Source of the DNA: Tragulus kanchil
Lineage: Eukaryota; Chordata; Mammalia; Artiodactyla; Tragulidae
Direction: 5' to 3'
Assembly: GCA_022376925.1 (NCBI GenBank)
Contig: JAIOJX010000004.1
Coordinates: 1,178,001-1,242,000, forward strand
DNA: 64,000 nt
Positions 36,286 through 46,783 of the stretch are shown here, in pieces. The notes under the pieces are model-generated. The model was not told the origin of the DNA. It saw nothing but the letters and a program-made list of their open reading frames with translations, and made no database searches. The position numbers and the translations under genes were made by a program. Each line of letters opens with the position of its first letter. Position 1 is the stretch's first letter.

Positions 36286-36667
36286 AGGGAGGGCGGGCTG
36301 CCTCTGCTCTTTTTTTTTCCGTTTTTTAATTTTTTTTTAGGAGGAGGCAGGATGGGGAGGGAAGGGGGCGGGCAGGCCACTTCTATTGGTCGTTCATTTA
36401 TCTATTTTCATCCATCTTTGTTCTTTGGCCCATGTGGGCCTCCCATCGCAGTGGCCTCTCTCATCGCAGAGAACCGGCTCTGGGCGCATGCGCTCCAGAG
36501 ATCCGGCTCGGTAATTGGACACATCAGTCCAGCCGTTTCATGGCACATGGGATCTTCCCAGGTCAGGGATCGAACTGGTGCCCCTTGCACTGCATGGTGG
36601 TGTCCTTACCCAGTGGACCACCAGGGAAGCCCCTGCCTCTGCTCTTTGCAGATTTTCAACTCCAACA
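35980..36667 (-). mobile_element. 3' LTR of the provirus, with SINE insertion
   Basis: Plus-strand tgttagaaaagtg at 35980 to caactccaaca at 36667. Without the SINE at 36313-36632 and one copy of its target duplication it is about 353 bp, the length of the other LTR. On the minus strand it runs TG...CA with an AATAAA signal. It differs from the 5' LTR by scattered substitutions. Confidence 0.85.
36313..36632 (-). mobile_element. tRNA-derived SINE (long-body family), antisense, in the LTR
   Basis: Complete copy on the minus strand: the poly(T) start and pyrimidine-rich 3' block are at low coordinates and the tRNA-like head (complement of gggcttccctggtggtccac) is at the right. The direct repeat ctgcctctgctcttt (36298-36312 and 36633-36647) is a perfect 15-bp target duplication. 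It is well preserved, hence fairly young. Confidence 0.93.
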
Positions 36668-36744
36668 TTCCAGACTCCAAAAAAGCATAGGAAGCCCCAA
36701 CCAAAAGACACAGAGTGGCTGAATGGATTCAAACACACGACCCA

Positions 36745-36782
36745 ATAAATAAATAAATAAATCTTTAAAAAAAAGGGGGGGG
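36745..36782 (+). mobile_element. SINE 3' tail fragment directly before a complete SINE
   Basis: After the target site acacgaccca comes ataaataaataaataaatct and an A-run, the typical 3' tail of this SINE family, then a G-run and a full SINE. The tail has no body in front of it. It may come from template switching during retroposition or from loss of an earlier SINE. Confidence 0.6.
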
Positions 36783-37123
36783 GGCTTCCCCTGGTGGTCC
36801 AGTGGATAAGGACACCACCTTGCAGTGCAAGGGACGCCGGTTCGATCCCTGGCCTGGGAAGATCCCACGTGCTGCGGAGTGGCTGGACTGATGTGTCCAA
36901 TCAGCGAGCCAGAGCTCTGGAGCTCATGCGCCTAGAGCCAGCACTCTGGGATAACAGACGCCACCGCGATGGGAGGCCCGCAGGCGCCAAAGAACAAAGA
37001 CGGATGAAAACAGAGAAATGAAAGACCAATAGAAGTGCCCCCCCCCCGCTCCCCTCCCTCCCCAACCCGACCCCGCCCAAAAATAAATAAATAAATAAAT
37101 AAATCTTAAAAAAAAAAAAAAAA
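36783..37123 (+). mobile_element. tRNA-derived SINE (long-body family) in L1
   Basis: Complete copy with the head ggcttcccctggtggtccag, a body with gagccagagctctgg, ccaccgcgatgggaggccc and caaagaacaaagacggatg, a C-rich block (ccccccccgctcccctccc) and the tail aaataaataaataaataaat plus A-run. The target duplication acacgaccca / gcacgaccca (36735-36744, 37124-37133) encloses it together with the preceding tail fragment. L1 endonuclease sequence resumes at 37134. Confidence 0.9.
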
Positions 37124-38617
37124 GCACGACCCATACATATGCTGCCTCCAGGAAACTCACTTCAGACCTAGAGACACTCATAGACTGAAAGTGAGAGGAT
37201 GGAAAAGATATTCCATGCAAATGGAAATCAAAAGAAAGCTGGAGTAGCAATCCTCATATCAGATAAAATAAACCTTAAAATAAAGATTATAAAAGACAAG
37301 GCAGGATACTAGATAATGATCAAGGGATCAATCCAAAAGCAAGACATAACAATCATAAATATCAATGCACACAACACAGGAGCACCCCAATACATAAGAC
37401 AAACACTTTCAGACAGAAAAGAAGAAATCGACAATAACAAAATCATAGTAGAAGACTTTAACACTCCTCGCACAGATCATCATGGACAGATTATCAAAAC
37501 AGAAAATTAATAAAGAAACACAAGACTTCAATGCCACACTAGAAGAGATGGACCTCATGGATATCTTTAGGATCTTCCATCCAAAAGCAGAAGAATACAC
37601 TTTCTTCTCAGCTGCTCATGGAACATTCTCCAGGATAGACCACAACTTGGGCCACAAATCAAACCTCAGTCAATTCAAGAACATTGAAATTATATCCACC
37701 ATCTTCTCTGACCACAAGGCAATGAGACCAGAGGTCAACTAAAGGAAAAAAAAAAAACTGCTAAAACCACAAACACATGGAGATTAAACAACATATACCT
37801 AAAAAACAAACTGATTACCGAGCAAATCAAAGGAGAAATTTAAAAAATTCTAGAAGAAAATGAAAAGGAACACAGGACAGTGCAAAACCCATGGGATACC
37901 ACAAAAGCAGTTCTAAGAGGGAAGTTTATAGCAATACGATCCGACCTCAAGAAACAAGGAAAATATCAAACAGACGACACAACCCTACGCTTAAAACAAC
38001 TGGAGAAAGAACAAAAACACCCCAAAGCCAGCAGAAGAAGGGAAATCATAAAGATCAGAGCAGAAATAAACGAAAAAGAAATGAAAGAAACAGTAGTAAA
38101 GATAAATTTAAAAAGCTGATTCTTCTAAAAGGTAAACAAAATTGACAAGCCACTGGCCAGACCCATCAAGAAAAAAAGAGAAGAACCAGATCAACAAAAT
38201 CAAAAACGAAAAAGGAGAGATTACAACAGATAATGCAGAAATCCAAGGGATTATAAAAGACTATTATGAACAACTATATGGAAATGAACTGGACAACCTG
38301 GAAGAAAGGGACAGTTTCTAGGAGAAGATTAATCATCCAAGACAGAACCAGGAAGAAATAGAAATTATGAACCACCCAATCACAAGCTCAGAAATCGAAT
38401 TTCTGATCAAAAATCTACCACAAAATAAAAGCCTAGGGCCAGATGGCTTCACAGGCGAATTCTACCACACATTTAAAGAAAAGCTAAGGCCTGTCCTTCC
38501 AAAACTCTTCCAAAAAAATTGCTCAGGAAGGAACACTTCCAAACACATTCTTTGAGGCTGCCATCACCCTGATACCAAAGCCAGGCAAAGACAACACAAA
38601 AAAGAAAATCATAGCCG

Positions 38618-38932
38618 AGCTTCCCCTGGTGGTCCAGTGGGTAAGGACACCGCCTTGCAGTGCAAGGGGCGCCGGTTTGATCTCTGGCCTGGGAAGATCC
38701 CACGTGCCGCGGAGCGGCTGGACTGATGTGTCCAATTACCGAGCCGGAGCTCTGGTGCACATGCTCCCAGAGCCGGCGCTCTGCGATGACAGAGGCCACC
38801 ACGATGGGAGGCCCACACGGGCCAAAGAACAAAGATGGATGAAAATAGAGAAATGAAAGACCGATAGAAGTGGCCCGCCCATCCCCCTCCCTCCCCACCC
38901 CACCCCCTAAAAGATAAATAAATAAAATAAAT
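38618..38932 (+). mobile_element. tRNA-derived SINE (long-body family) in L1 ORF2, with a deletion
   Basis: Complete copy: gcttcccctggtggtccagt, the B-box-like ggtttgatctctggcc, the full body, the pyrimidine-rich block (ccatccccctccctcccc) and the tail aaaagataaataaataaaat. I find no clear target duplication. L1 coding sequence stops at about 38616 and restarts at about 38933 roughly 30 codons further on, so the insertion seems to have removed about 90-100 bp of L1. Confidence 0.88.
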
Positions 38933-41413
38933 GTTTCTCATACATCATGATCAAGTCGGGTTCACGCCAGGCATGCAAGAATTCTTCAATATCCACAAAT
39001 CAATCAATGCGATACACCATATCAACAAATTCAGAGACAAAAACCACATGATAATCTCAATAGATGGAGAAAAAGCCTTTGACAAAATCCAACACCCATT
39101 TATGATAAAAATTCTTCAAAAAATGGGCATAGAAGGAGCCTATTTCAACATAGTGAAAGCCATATATGAGAAGCCCACAGTGAACGTTATTCTCAATGGT
39201 GAAAAAATCAAAGCATTTCCTCTAAGATTAGGAACAAGACAAGGGTGTCCACTTTCACCACTATTATTCAATATAGTCCTGGAAGTTTTAGCAACAGCAA
39301 TAAGAGAAGAGAAAGAAATCAAAGGCATCCAGATTGGAAAGGAAGAAGTCAAGCTCTCTCTATTTGCAGATGACATGATGCTATACATACAAAACCCCAA
39401 AGACACTATTACAAAACTCCTAGAGCTAATCAACGAATTCAGCAAAGTCACAGGATACAAAATCAATACACAGAAATCATTGGCATTCCTATACACAAAC
39501 AATGAAGAATCAGAAAACGAAATCAAAGAGGCAATCCCCTTCACCATTGCAACCAAAAGAATCAAATATCTAGGAAGAAACCTACCCAAAGAAACAAAAG
39601 AACTGTACACAGAAAATTACAAGACACTCATGAGAGAAATTAAAGAAGAGTTAAACAGATGGAGAGATATTCCATGTTCCTGGGTCGGAAGAATCAATAT
39701 TGTGAAAATGACCATACTACCAAATATTATCTACAGATTCAATGCGATCCTTATAAACTATCAATGACATTCTTCACAGAACTAGACCAAAGAATAACAC
39801 AGTTCATATGGAAACACAAAAGACCTCAAATAGCCAAAGCAATCCTCAGGAAGAAGAATGGAGCTGGAGAGTTCAGCCTCCCCAACTTCAGACTCTACTA
39901 CAAAGCAACAGTCATCAAGACAGTATGGTACTGGCCCCAAAACAGACTTATAGACCAATGAACAAGATGGAGAACCCAGAGGTAAACCCACGCACCTATG
40001 GATACCTTCTTTTTGACAAAGGAAGTGAACATATAAAATGGGACAAAGACAGCCTCTTCAACAAATGGTGCTGGGAAAACTGGACAGCTACATGCAAAAA
40101 AATGAAGTTGGAATATTCCCTGACACCATACACTAAGATCAACTCAAAATGGATTAAAGACCTAAATGTAAGACCAGAAACCCTAAAACTCTTAGAGGAG
40201 AATATAGTCAAAATATCCAAGGACACAAATCAAAGCAAGATCTTCTCTGACCCACCTACTAGAACAGCAGAACTAAAAACAAAAATGAACATGTGGGACC
40301 TAATGAAACTGAAAAGTTTTTGTACAGCAAAAGAAATTACAAAAGGGGTAAACAGACAATCCACAGAATGGGAGAAAATCATAGCAAATGAAACAACAGA
40401 CAAAGAATTAGTCTCCAAAATCTACAAGCAACTCAGACAACCCAGCATCGGAAAAATGAACAACCCAATCAAAAAATGGGAAAAGGACCTAAACAGACAC
40501 CTCTCCAAAGAGGACATACAGATGGGCAAAAAGCACATGAAATGATGCTCAATCTTGCTTATTATGAGAAAAATGGAAATCAAAACTACAATGAGATATC
40601 ATCTCACATCCGTCGGAATGGCCATCATCCACAAATCAACAGACAATAAATGCTGGAGAGGGTGTGGAGAAAAGGGAACCCTCTTGCATTGCTGGTGGGA
40701 ATGTCAATTGATACAGCCGCTATGGAAGACAGTATCGAGATTTCTTAAAAAACTTAAAAGAGAAGCACCATACAACCCAGCAGTCCGACTACTAGGCTTG
40801 TACCCTGATGAAATCAAAACTGAAAGAAGCACCTGTACCCCAATGTTCATTGCAGCTCTCCATACAATAGCTAGAACATGGAAGCAACCTACATGTCCAT
40901 CAATGAATGAATGGATACAAAAGCACTGGTACATATATATAATGGAATACTACTCAGCTGTAAAAAGAAATGCAGAAGAATCAGTCCTAATGAGGTGGCT
41001 GGATATAGAACCTATCATAAAAAGTGAAGTAATTCAAAAAGGGAAGGACAAGTACAATATACTAACACATATATATGGAATCTAGTAGGATGGTAATGAT
41101 AACACATGCAGTGAAATGATGGAAAAATAGACATGGACAGTAGACATATGGACATTTGGGGAATGAACTGTTGGTGGGAGGCATAAAGGAAGTAGCATGA
41201 AAACCTATACTATCATGTGTGAAAAAAAATAGTTATCGTCATTGCGCTGTGAGAAAAGGGGCTCCTGCAGGGGCATGGTGCAATGGCCTGGAGGGGTGGG
41301 ATGGGAGGGATATACATATGACTAATCTGGGATCATACATATCTATAAACAACAAAACTCTGTAAAAGTAAAAAGTAAAATAAAAATTTTTAAAAATCAA
41401 AAGAAGTATAGGA

Positions 41414-41900
41414 ACAGGGCTGACGTCGTCATATCTGGCTACTTCCTGGGTGATCAAGGGGAGTCATTGGTGGGGAGTCTGGAGGAGGAACACAGCCCTG
41501 ACGTGTTCTTGAGTTGCTACGTGAGAGATGGTGGTAACTATGTTGATCAAAAATTTCTGAAAGAAACTTATAAGGCACAGTAATAAGGCTAGCATGAGCC
41601 AATTTGTCGAAAGGCACATGTAGGCACTGGTCCTGCCAATCCGAAAGGCCTGTTTGGCAATAGAGACATGGGATGAGAGTATGAGATCTGATAGAGTTTG
41701 TCTATGCCAAATTGGCAAGAAGGAGAAAGATAAACATTAGTGTGGGAAGAGCTCTGGGCTGCTTTAGTGGAAACCTGAAGCAGAAATCAGTCAAACACTG
41801 GTGCGGGTTGAAAGACCTGATTTGCAGCCTGAGATAAGTGATGTAGGTAGAGAATGGAGAGGGATTATGAGATTTTAAAAGACTAAATCATCAGAAGAAC
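41414..41900 (-). pseudogene. Possible envelope-end remnant of the provirus
   Basis: On the minus strand a frame of 84 codons (41464-41718) contains a strongly hydrophobic stretch (LMLALLLCLISFF) like a membrane anchor, followed by a short tail. Position, between the protease remnant and the 3' LTR, fits the end of env. No clear envelope motif is visible, so this rests mainly on position. Broken and non-functional. Confidence 0.35.
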
Positions 41901-42191
41901 AGTCTCACTTAGGTATTTTGGTAAAGAAATGTTAGGTGAAAGGCAGTTCCAAGCAAGAGAAACAGGACAAGGAAGGGAAGTCAGAAAATGTAGAAGATAG
42001 GAGTTGGGGTGAAATTCTGGAAAGTCTCATGGACCAGTGCTTTTGGATTAGGAGATGGATATCAAGAGCCTGGAAAAGGGGTGCCAGAGAAGATAGTTTT
42101 GTCAAGAAAGTCTGTGAAGGAATCAAGAGAGAGAGAGAGAAATTATAGGGTGGGAGAATTTGTCTCAGCATTAACAGTGGCTTGTCTGAGT

Positions 42192-44371
42192 CACTGACTG
42201 GGTTCTTGCAATGTCTGTTGAAAAGCTGTGAACTGAGTTACACCGTCAGTTTCGTGAAAACAGAGGTCTGGACCTTGCCCAGTATACTCTGGCACAATTG
42301 GAAATTTGTGTGAAAGTAGTAGCTTCAGTTGCAGTTTAGACAATGACTGAAATAACGTTTGGCTCGTCTAGACAGTCTCATTACAGTAGTGGATAGGGGA
42401 GAATGCAGGCCAGGGGCTTCTGCGAGCAGAGAAAGTTGCCTCAGTGTCCAAAAGGAAATTGACTGACTGGCCACTCACAGTACCAATATCTGGGATTCCT
42501 CAGGTATTATTAGGACGGAAACTTGTGTGGGAGCACCTTTAGTCTTGATTGTTTTTGAGAGTCTGACCCCTAGGGCCTACACCTCTGGGAGCAGTCTCTC
42601 TTCCAGTGTGGTCTTTTGCCAAAGCAGAGGAGGAGCCCGAGCGGCTGGGAATCCTGACAGCAATCCTGCTTGTGACTTCCCTCCCTTTCACAAGGTGTTT
42701 GCAGGTCCATTCCCATTCACCTGGGTTCCTGAGTATTTTCTTGCGGCCAGGGCTTCAGCCCTTTCCTTGGACCTTCTACTTTTTTCTGTTTCTCGTCATA
42801 TTCCCTAGTGTAATATACTGTCTGAGCCTTTTTCACTTTGACTGTCTGAGTTACCATTGAAACCAGAGTAGTCTGAGACCATATTGGGGCAGCAAGTCAG
42901 AGGGAAAGGCATTTTTGGATTTTTTTTTTTTTTTTTAAGGTTTCAGTCAAGAGAAGTTGAAGTGTAGAGTAAACAGAGAGAAATACGGTAGCGAAAATGA
43001 AAGGGAACCTGTGACCATATGCCATTTCGTTGTAGAAAGTTATCGAGATCCCTTAAAACATTGGGATCAAAGGTTCTGAATTGGGGCCAGCGGTTTTGGT
43101 TATCTAAAAGATATTGGGGTCAGATTTGTGTAGAAAAGTGGCAAAGTTTTTCAGATTTTAAATCAGGTGTCAGTCTTAGTCTTTTGAGATTTTTTAGAAG
43201 ACAAGCAAGGGGGGAGTCTGTGGGAATAGACTTCTGATCCCACGGTGGGGTGAAATAGAGGTGGGTCATAAACAGAGGACACTGACTGGGTTCTTGCAAT
43301 GTCTGTTGAAAAGCTGTGAACTGAGTTACACCGTCAGTTTCGTGAAAACAGAGGTCTGGACCTTGCCCAGTATACTCTGGCACAATTGGAAATTTGTGTG
43401 AAAGTAGTAGCTTCAGTTGCAGTTTAGACAATGACTGAAATAACGTTTGGCTCGTCTAGACAGTCTCATTACAGTAGTGGATAGGGGAGAATGCAGGCCA
43501 GGGGCTTCTGCGAGCAGAGAAAGTTGCCTCAGTGTCCAAAAGGAAATTGACTGACTGGCCACTCACAGTACCAATATCTGGGATTCCTCAGGTATTATTA
43601 GGACGGAAACTTGTGTGGGAGCACCTTTAGTCTTGATTGTTTTTGAGAGTCTGACCCCTAGGGCCTACACCTCTGGGAGCAGTCTCTCTTCCAGTGTGGT
43701 CTTTTGCCAAAGCAGAGGAGGAGCCCGAGCGGCTGGGAATCCTGACAGCAATCCTGCTTGTGACTTCCCTCCCTTTCACAAGGTGTTTGCAGGTCCATTC
43801 CCATTCACCTGGGTTCCTGAGTATTTTCTTGCCCAGGGCTTCACCCCTTTTCCCTTTGGGACCTTCTACTTTTTTCTGTTTCTCGTCATATTCCCTAGTG
43901 TAATATACTGTCTGAGCCTTTTTCACTTTGACTGTCTGAGTTACCATTGAAACCAGAGTAGTCTGAGACCATATTGGGGCAGCAAGTCAGAGGGAAAGGC
44001 ATTTTTGGATTTTTTTTTTTTTTTTTAAGGTTTCAGTCAAGAGAAGTTGAAGTGTAGAGTAAACAGAGAGAAATACGGTAGCGAAAATGAAAGGGAACCT
44101 GTGACCATATGCCATTTCGTTGTAGAAAGTTATCGAGATCCCTTAAAACATTGGGATCAAAGGTTCTGAATTGGGGCCAGCGGTTTTGGTTATCTAAAAG
44201 ATATTGGGGTCAGATTTGTGTAGAAAAGTGGCAAAGTTTTTCAGATTTTAAATCAGGTGTCAGTCTTAGTCTTTTGAGATTTTTTAGAAGACAAGCAAGG
44301 GGGGAGTCTGTGGGAATAGACTTCTGATCCCACGGTGGGGTGAAATAGAGGTGGGTCATAAACAGAGGACA
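42192..44371. repeat. Tandem duplication 14 (unit about 1.09 kb) in the provirus
   Basis: Bases 42192-43281 recur at 43280-44371, offset 1088-1090. The sharpest difference is at 42740-42770 versus 43829-43860, where cttgcggccagggcttcagc reads cttgcccagggcttcacccc with added C/T/G bases. This is homopolymer-type error rather than normal divergence. The unit holds gag and protease remnants. Confidence 0.95.
42380..44371 (-). pseudogene. gag-protease remnants of the provirus (two tandem copies)
   Basis: Reading down the minus strand from 44371 (and again from 43281): a matrix-like stretch of about 90 codons, then a jump over most of capsid, a basic stretch rich in Lys/Arg (frame 43627-43947), and a retroviral aspartic-protease start. 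The protease active-site region reads LLDTEAT at 43520-43543 and 42431-42454; the usual Gly after Asp-Thr is Glu, which would abolish catalysis. Stops and an A-run interrupt all frames. The two copies come from tandem duplication 14. Confidence 0.65.
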
Positions 44372-44384
44372 TCAATCTGAGAGG

Positions 44385-44520
44385 GCCTAGCCAAACAGCA
44401 GTGTGTCACTCCAGCGGGGTGGAGCCAAAGGGGGGTGAGGCCAAAGGGCTGTGTCACTCAGGCGGGGTGGAGCCAGAAGGGGCGGGGCCAGAGGGCTGTT
44501 GTGGGAGGAGCTGGTCAGTC
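44385..44520 (-). repeat. GC-rich imperfect repeats in the proviral leader
   Basis: Two to three imperfect units of about 50-60 bp, each with gtgtcactc, ggcggggtggagcca and ggggcggggccag-like boxes, similar to GC boxes. They lie between the primer site and the gag remnant, in the untranslated leader. The 194-codon minus-strand frame over this region looks incidental. Confidence 0.6.
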
Positions 44521-45306
44521 TCAGGGAGCCATTGAGAGGGAGACCAGATTCGGGGGTTTTGGGGGGGAGCCTTACCTCAGGATGAATCCACAGAATTAGA
44601 CAGTGTTGGATGTAGTCTGCGGTCAAATGGCAAATGGGTTCTGTCCTAGAAGTCGGCATTAAGGAAGAGAAAGAGTGAGGAGGGGAGTGGGAGAGGGAGT
44701 TTAGGGAGGAGGGAGAAGCAGTATGGCCAGTCTTATTTAGCCATGATGGGCGTAGGTCGGGAAAAGCACGTCTGGGCTTGCCGGCCACGTGTAGGCGGAG
44801 GGTCTCCCCGGAGGCCCAGGAGCTAGAGCCTAATCTCCTTTGGGAGCTGGGAAAGGCAAAGAGACGCTGAGATAAGAGCGGTGGGTCTCTCTGGCAGGCC
44901 AGGAAAAGTCGAGTCAGCTTCGAGGAGGCGGGGGTGGGGGCTGGGGGAGACAGGGAGAGCAAAGCTGCCAAAGAGAAAGGTTGAGAACAGAGGGAGATGG
45001 GGAGGGTGAAGAGATGCTGAGAGAGTGAACTCTGAGAGCTAGGATAGGGGAAGGGTCCCTCTGCACCCGATGCGCGCAGAGGGTGTCTTTGGCAGGCTCA
45101 GAAGGGCCCAGTTTCGCTGCGAGGGAAGGGGGAAAAGGGAGAGAGGAGACGAGAAGCAATACTGGCGGGCCATGATTTCTCCATCAGGCCAATAAAGGAC
45201 CAGAGGCCTGGTTGAATAATCGATCTCTTGTCAGAAAGGAAATGAAAGGTGGGGAAGAGGCGAAAGGTTGGGAGAGGCAAAAGGTTAAAAGGCCCTAACG
45301 TTAGGG

Positions 45307-45322
45307 CCAGGTTTTGGCACCA
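45307..45322 (-). promoter_or_regulatory. Retroviral primer-binding site, tRNA-Phe-like
   Basis: Two bases inside the 5' LTR the minus strand reads TGGTGCCAAAACCTGG. It matches the complement of the 3' end of tRNA-Phe at 14 of 16 positions; both differences are transitions. This fits a class I element of the tRNA-Phe group. It is repeated at about 46417-46432. Confidence 0.65.
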
Positions 45323-45324
45323 AA

Positions 45325-45677
45325 TGTTAGAAAAGTGTAAAAGAGAATACCAGAGAAGTGCCGAGGGAAGGGGGCAGAAACAGGTTTATTCATATTGGGT
45401 TTAAGTAGTCGGGCAAGGAATCCAAGAGGGATGAAGGGTTCAGTGAGAAAGGGCGGGAGAGGGGCCGGGCGGGCCCAGAGGCCAAGAGGCCAGTGGGTTG
45501 AAAGGGGCCTTGCAGCCAAGAGTGGGCATTAAGTATCTGGGTGAGGCCAGGGGAGTGGCCAGGGGAGGGACTGCTGCTGACTCGAGTCCACAGGTAGGAA
45601 AGCTTTGGTCTGTGGAGGGAAGAGACTGCGGGGAGGGCGGGGCTGCCTCGCCTCTTTGCAGATATTCAACTCCAACA
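45325..45677 (-). mobile_element. 5' LTR of the provirus
   Basis: 353 bp. It runs TG...CA on the minus strand, beginning TGTTGGAGTTGAATATC and ending CTTTTCTAACA, with an AATAAA signal near the end (R-U5 side). The repeat cagag follows at 45678-45682 on the plus strand and matches the one before the 3' LTR. Duplicated at 46435-46783. Confidence 0.85.
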
Positions 45678-46434
45678 CAGAGCTGAGTAGGAAGTGCGCC
45701 TGATAGGCTAATTGGACAATTCATTTATTCAGTAAATATTCTTCAAGAACTTATGAACTGAGACACTTGACTAGAGTCTGGGTCTTTAAAGGTAGTCCAA
45801 ATAATTCTATGTTCTTCTGCAGTTTACAATCTAGAGAGGGAGCAAGAAAACATGATTATAAAGAATATAATACAATATAAAAAGAGAAAAACAACCCATG
45901 ACATCCAGGAGTGACTTTGGCATTGCTATAGAATGGCCTTCTACTCAAGAGCTAGACCTTGATGTTCTCCTGCTTAACAAACAATTTCACAGAACATTAA
46001 CAGTCAGGGGTCCTAGGCCAGGAAAAGTCGAGTCAGGAGGAGGCGGGGTGGGGCTGGGGAGACAGGGAGAGCAAAGCTGCCAAAGAGAAAGGTTGAGAAC
46101 AGAGGGAGATGGGGAGGGTGAAGAGATGCTGAGAGTGAACTCTGAGAGCTAGGATAGGGGAAGGGTCCCTCTGCACCCGATGCGCGCAGAGGGTGTCTTT
46201 GGCAGGCTCAGAAGGGCCCAGTTTCGCTGCGAGGGAAGGGGGAAAAGGGAGAGAGGAGACGAGAAGCAATACTGGCGGGCCATGATTTCTCCATCAGGCC
46301 AATAAAGGACCAGAGGCCTGGTTGAATAATCGATCTCTTGTCAGAAAGGAAATGAAAGGTGGGGAAGAGGCGAAAGGTTGGGAGAGGCAAAAGGTTAAAA
46401 GGCCCTAACGTTAGGGCCAGGTTTTGGCACCAAA

Positions 46435-46783
46435 TGTTAGAAAAGTGTAAAAGAGAATACCAGAGAAGTGCCGAGGGAAGGGGGCAGAAACAGGTTTATT
46501 CATATTGGGTTTAAGTAGTCGGGCAAGGAATCCAAGAGGGATGAAGGGTTCAGTGAGAAAGGGCGGGAGAGGGGCCGGGCCCAGAGGCCAAGAGGCCAGT
46601 GGGTTGAAAGGGGCCTTGCAGCCAAGAGTGGGCATTAAGTATCTGGGTGAGGCCAGGGGAGTGGCCAGGGGAGGGACTGCTGCTGACTCGAGTCCACAGG
46701 TAGGAAAGCTTTGGTCTGTGGAGGGAAGAGACTGCGGGGAGGGCGGGGCTGCCTCTCCTCTTTGCAGATATTCAACTCCAACA
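46435..46783 (-). mobile_element. 5' LTR, duplicated copy
   Basis: A second copy of the 5' LTR made by tandem duplication 15, differing by a small deletion (ggggccgggcccag at 46572 versus ggggccgggcgggcccag). It is followed by the same cagag and flank. It is not an independent insertion. Confidence 0.85.

Larger units (their letters stand above)
36694..41398 (+). mobile_element. L1, 5'-truncated, inserted in the provirus
   Basis: LINE-1 ORF2 and 3'UTR, broken by stops and two SINEs. Endonuclease-domain sequence runs from about 37130 to 37790 (peptides such as GTFSRIDHNLGHKSNL). The RT domain is around 38367-39960, with the catalytic FADDMMLY near 39365. The C-terminal Cys motif ([14 protein letters not shown]) is near 40660. 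The 3'UTR ends in an A-rich tail at about 41398. The sequences agcataggaa (about 36684) and agtataggaa (about 41403) flank it as a likely target duplication. The longest open piece is 38931-39767 (278 codons). It cannot make a full ORF2 protein. Confidence 0.9.
34866..45677 (-). mobile_element. Class I-like endogenous retrovirus, minus strand, heavily deleted
   Basis: Two LTRs of the same type, each from TG to CA on either strand, bound the element. The 5' LTR is at 45325-45677 and the 3' LTR at 34866 (duplicated) to 36667. The 5-bp direct repeat cagag lies just outside both ends (34861-34865 and 45678-45682), as expected for a target duplication. Next to the 5' LTR is a tRNA-Phe-like primer site. 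Inside are remnants of gag and protease and a possible envelope end; most of gag and pol is gone. A plus-strand L1 (36694-41398) sits beside the 3' LTR. All frames are broken and nothing here could produce a virus. Confidence 0.82.

Noticed and set aside
36166..36690. Open frame of 174 codons on the plus strand
   Set aside because: It runs across an LTR and an antisense SINE. The same peptide pieces recur in every antisense copy of this SINE.
38931..39767. A 278-codon open frame with reverse-transcriptase motifs as a possible functional gene or retron-like system
   Set aside because: It is LINE-1 ORF2: FADD motif, flanking endonuclease and Cys motif, 3'UTR and A-tail. Upstream and downstream stops and SINE insertions break it.
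44387..44971. 194-codon minus-strand, proline/serine-rich frame
   Set aside because: It lies in the GC-rich untranslated leader of the provirus between primer site and gag. Openness is explained by base composition.
46435..46783. An additional solo LTR next to the provirus
   Set aside because: It has the same flank and target duplication as the 5' LTR at 45325 and lies in tandem duplication 15, so it is not a separate insertion.
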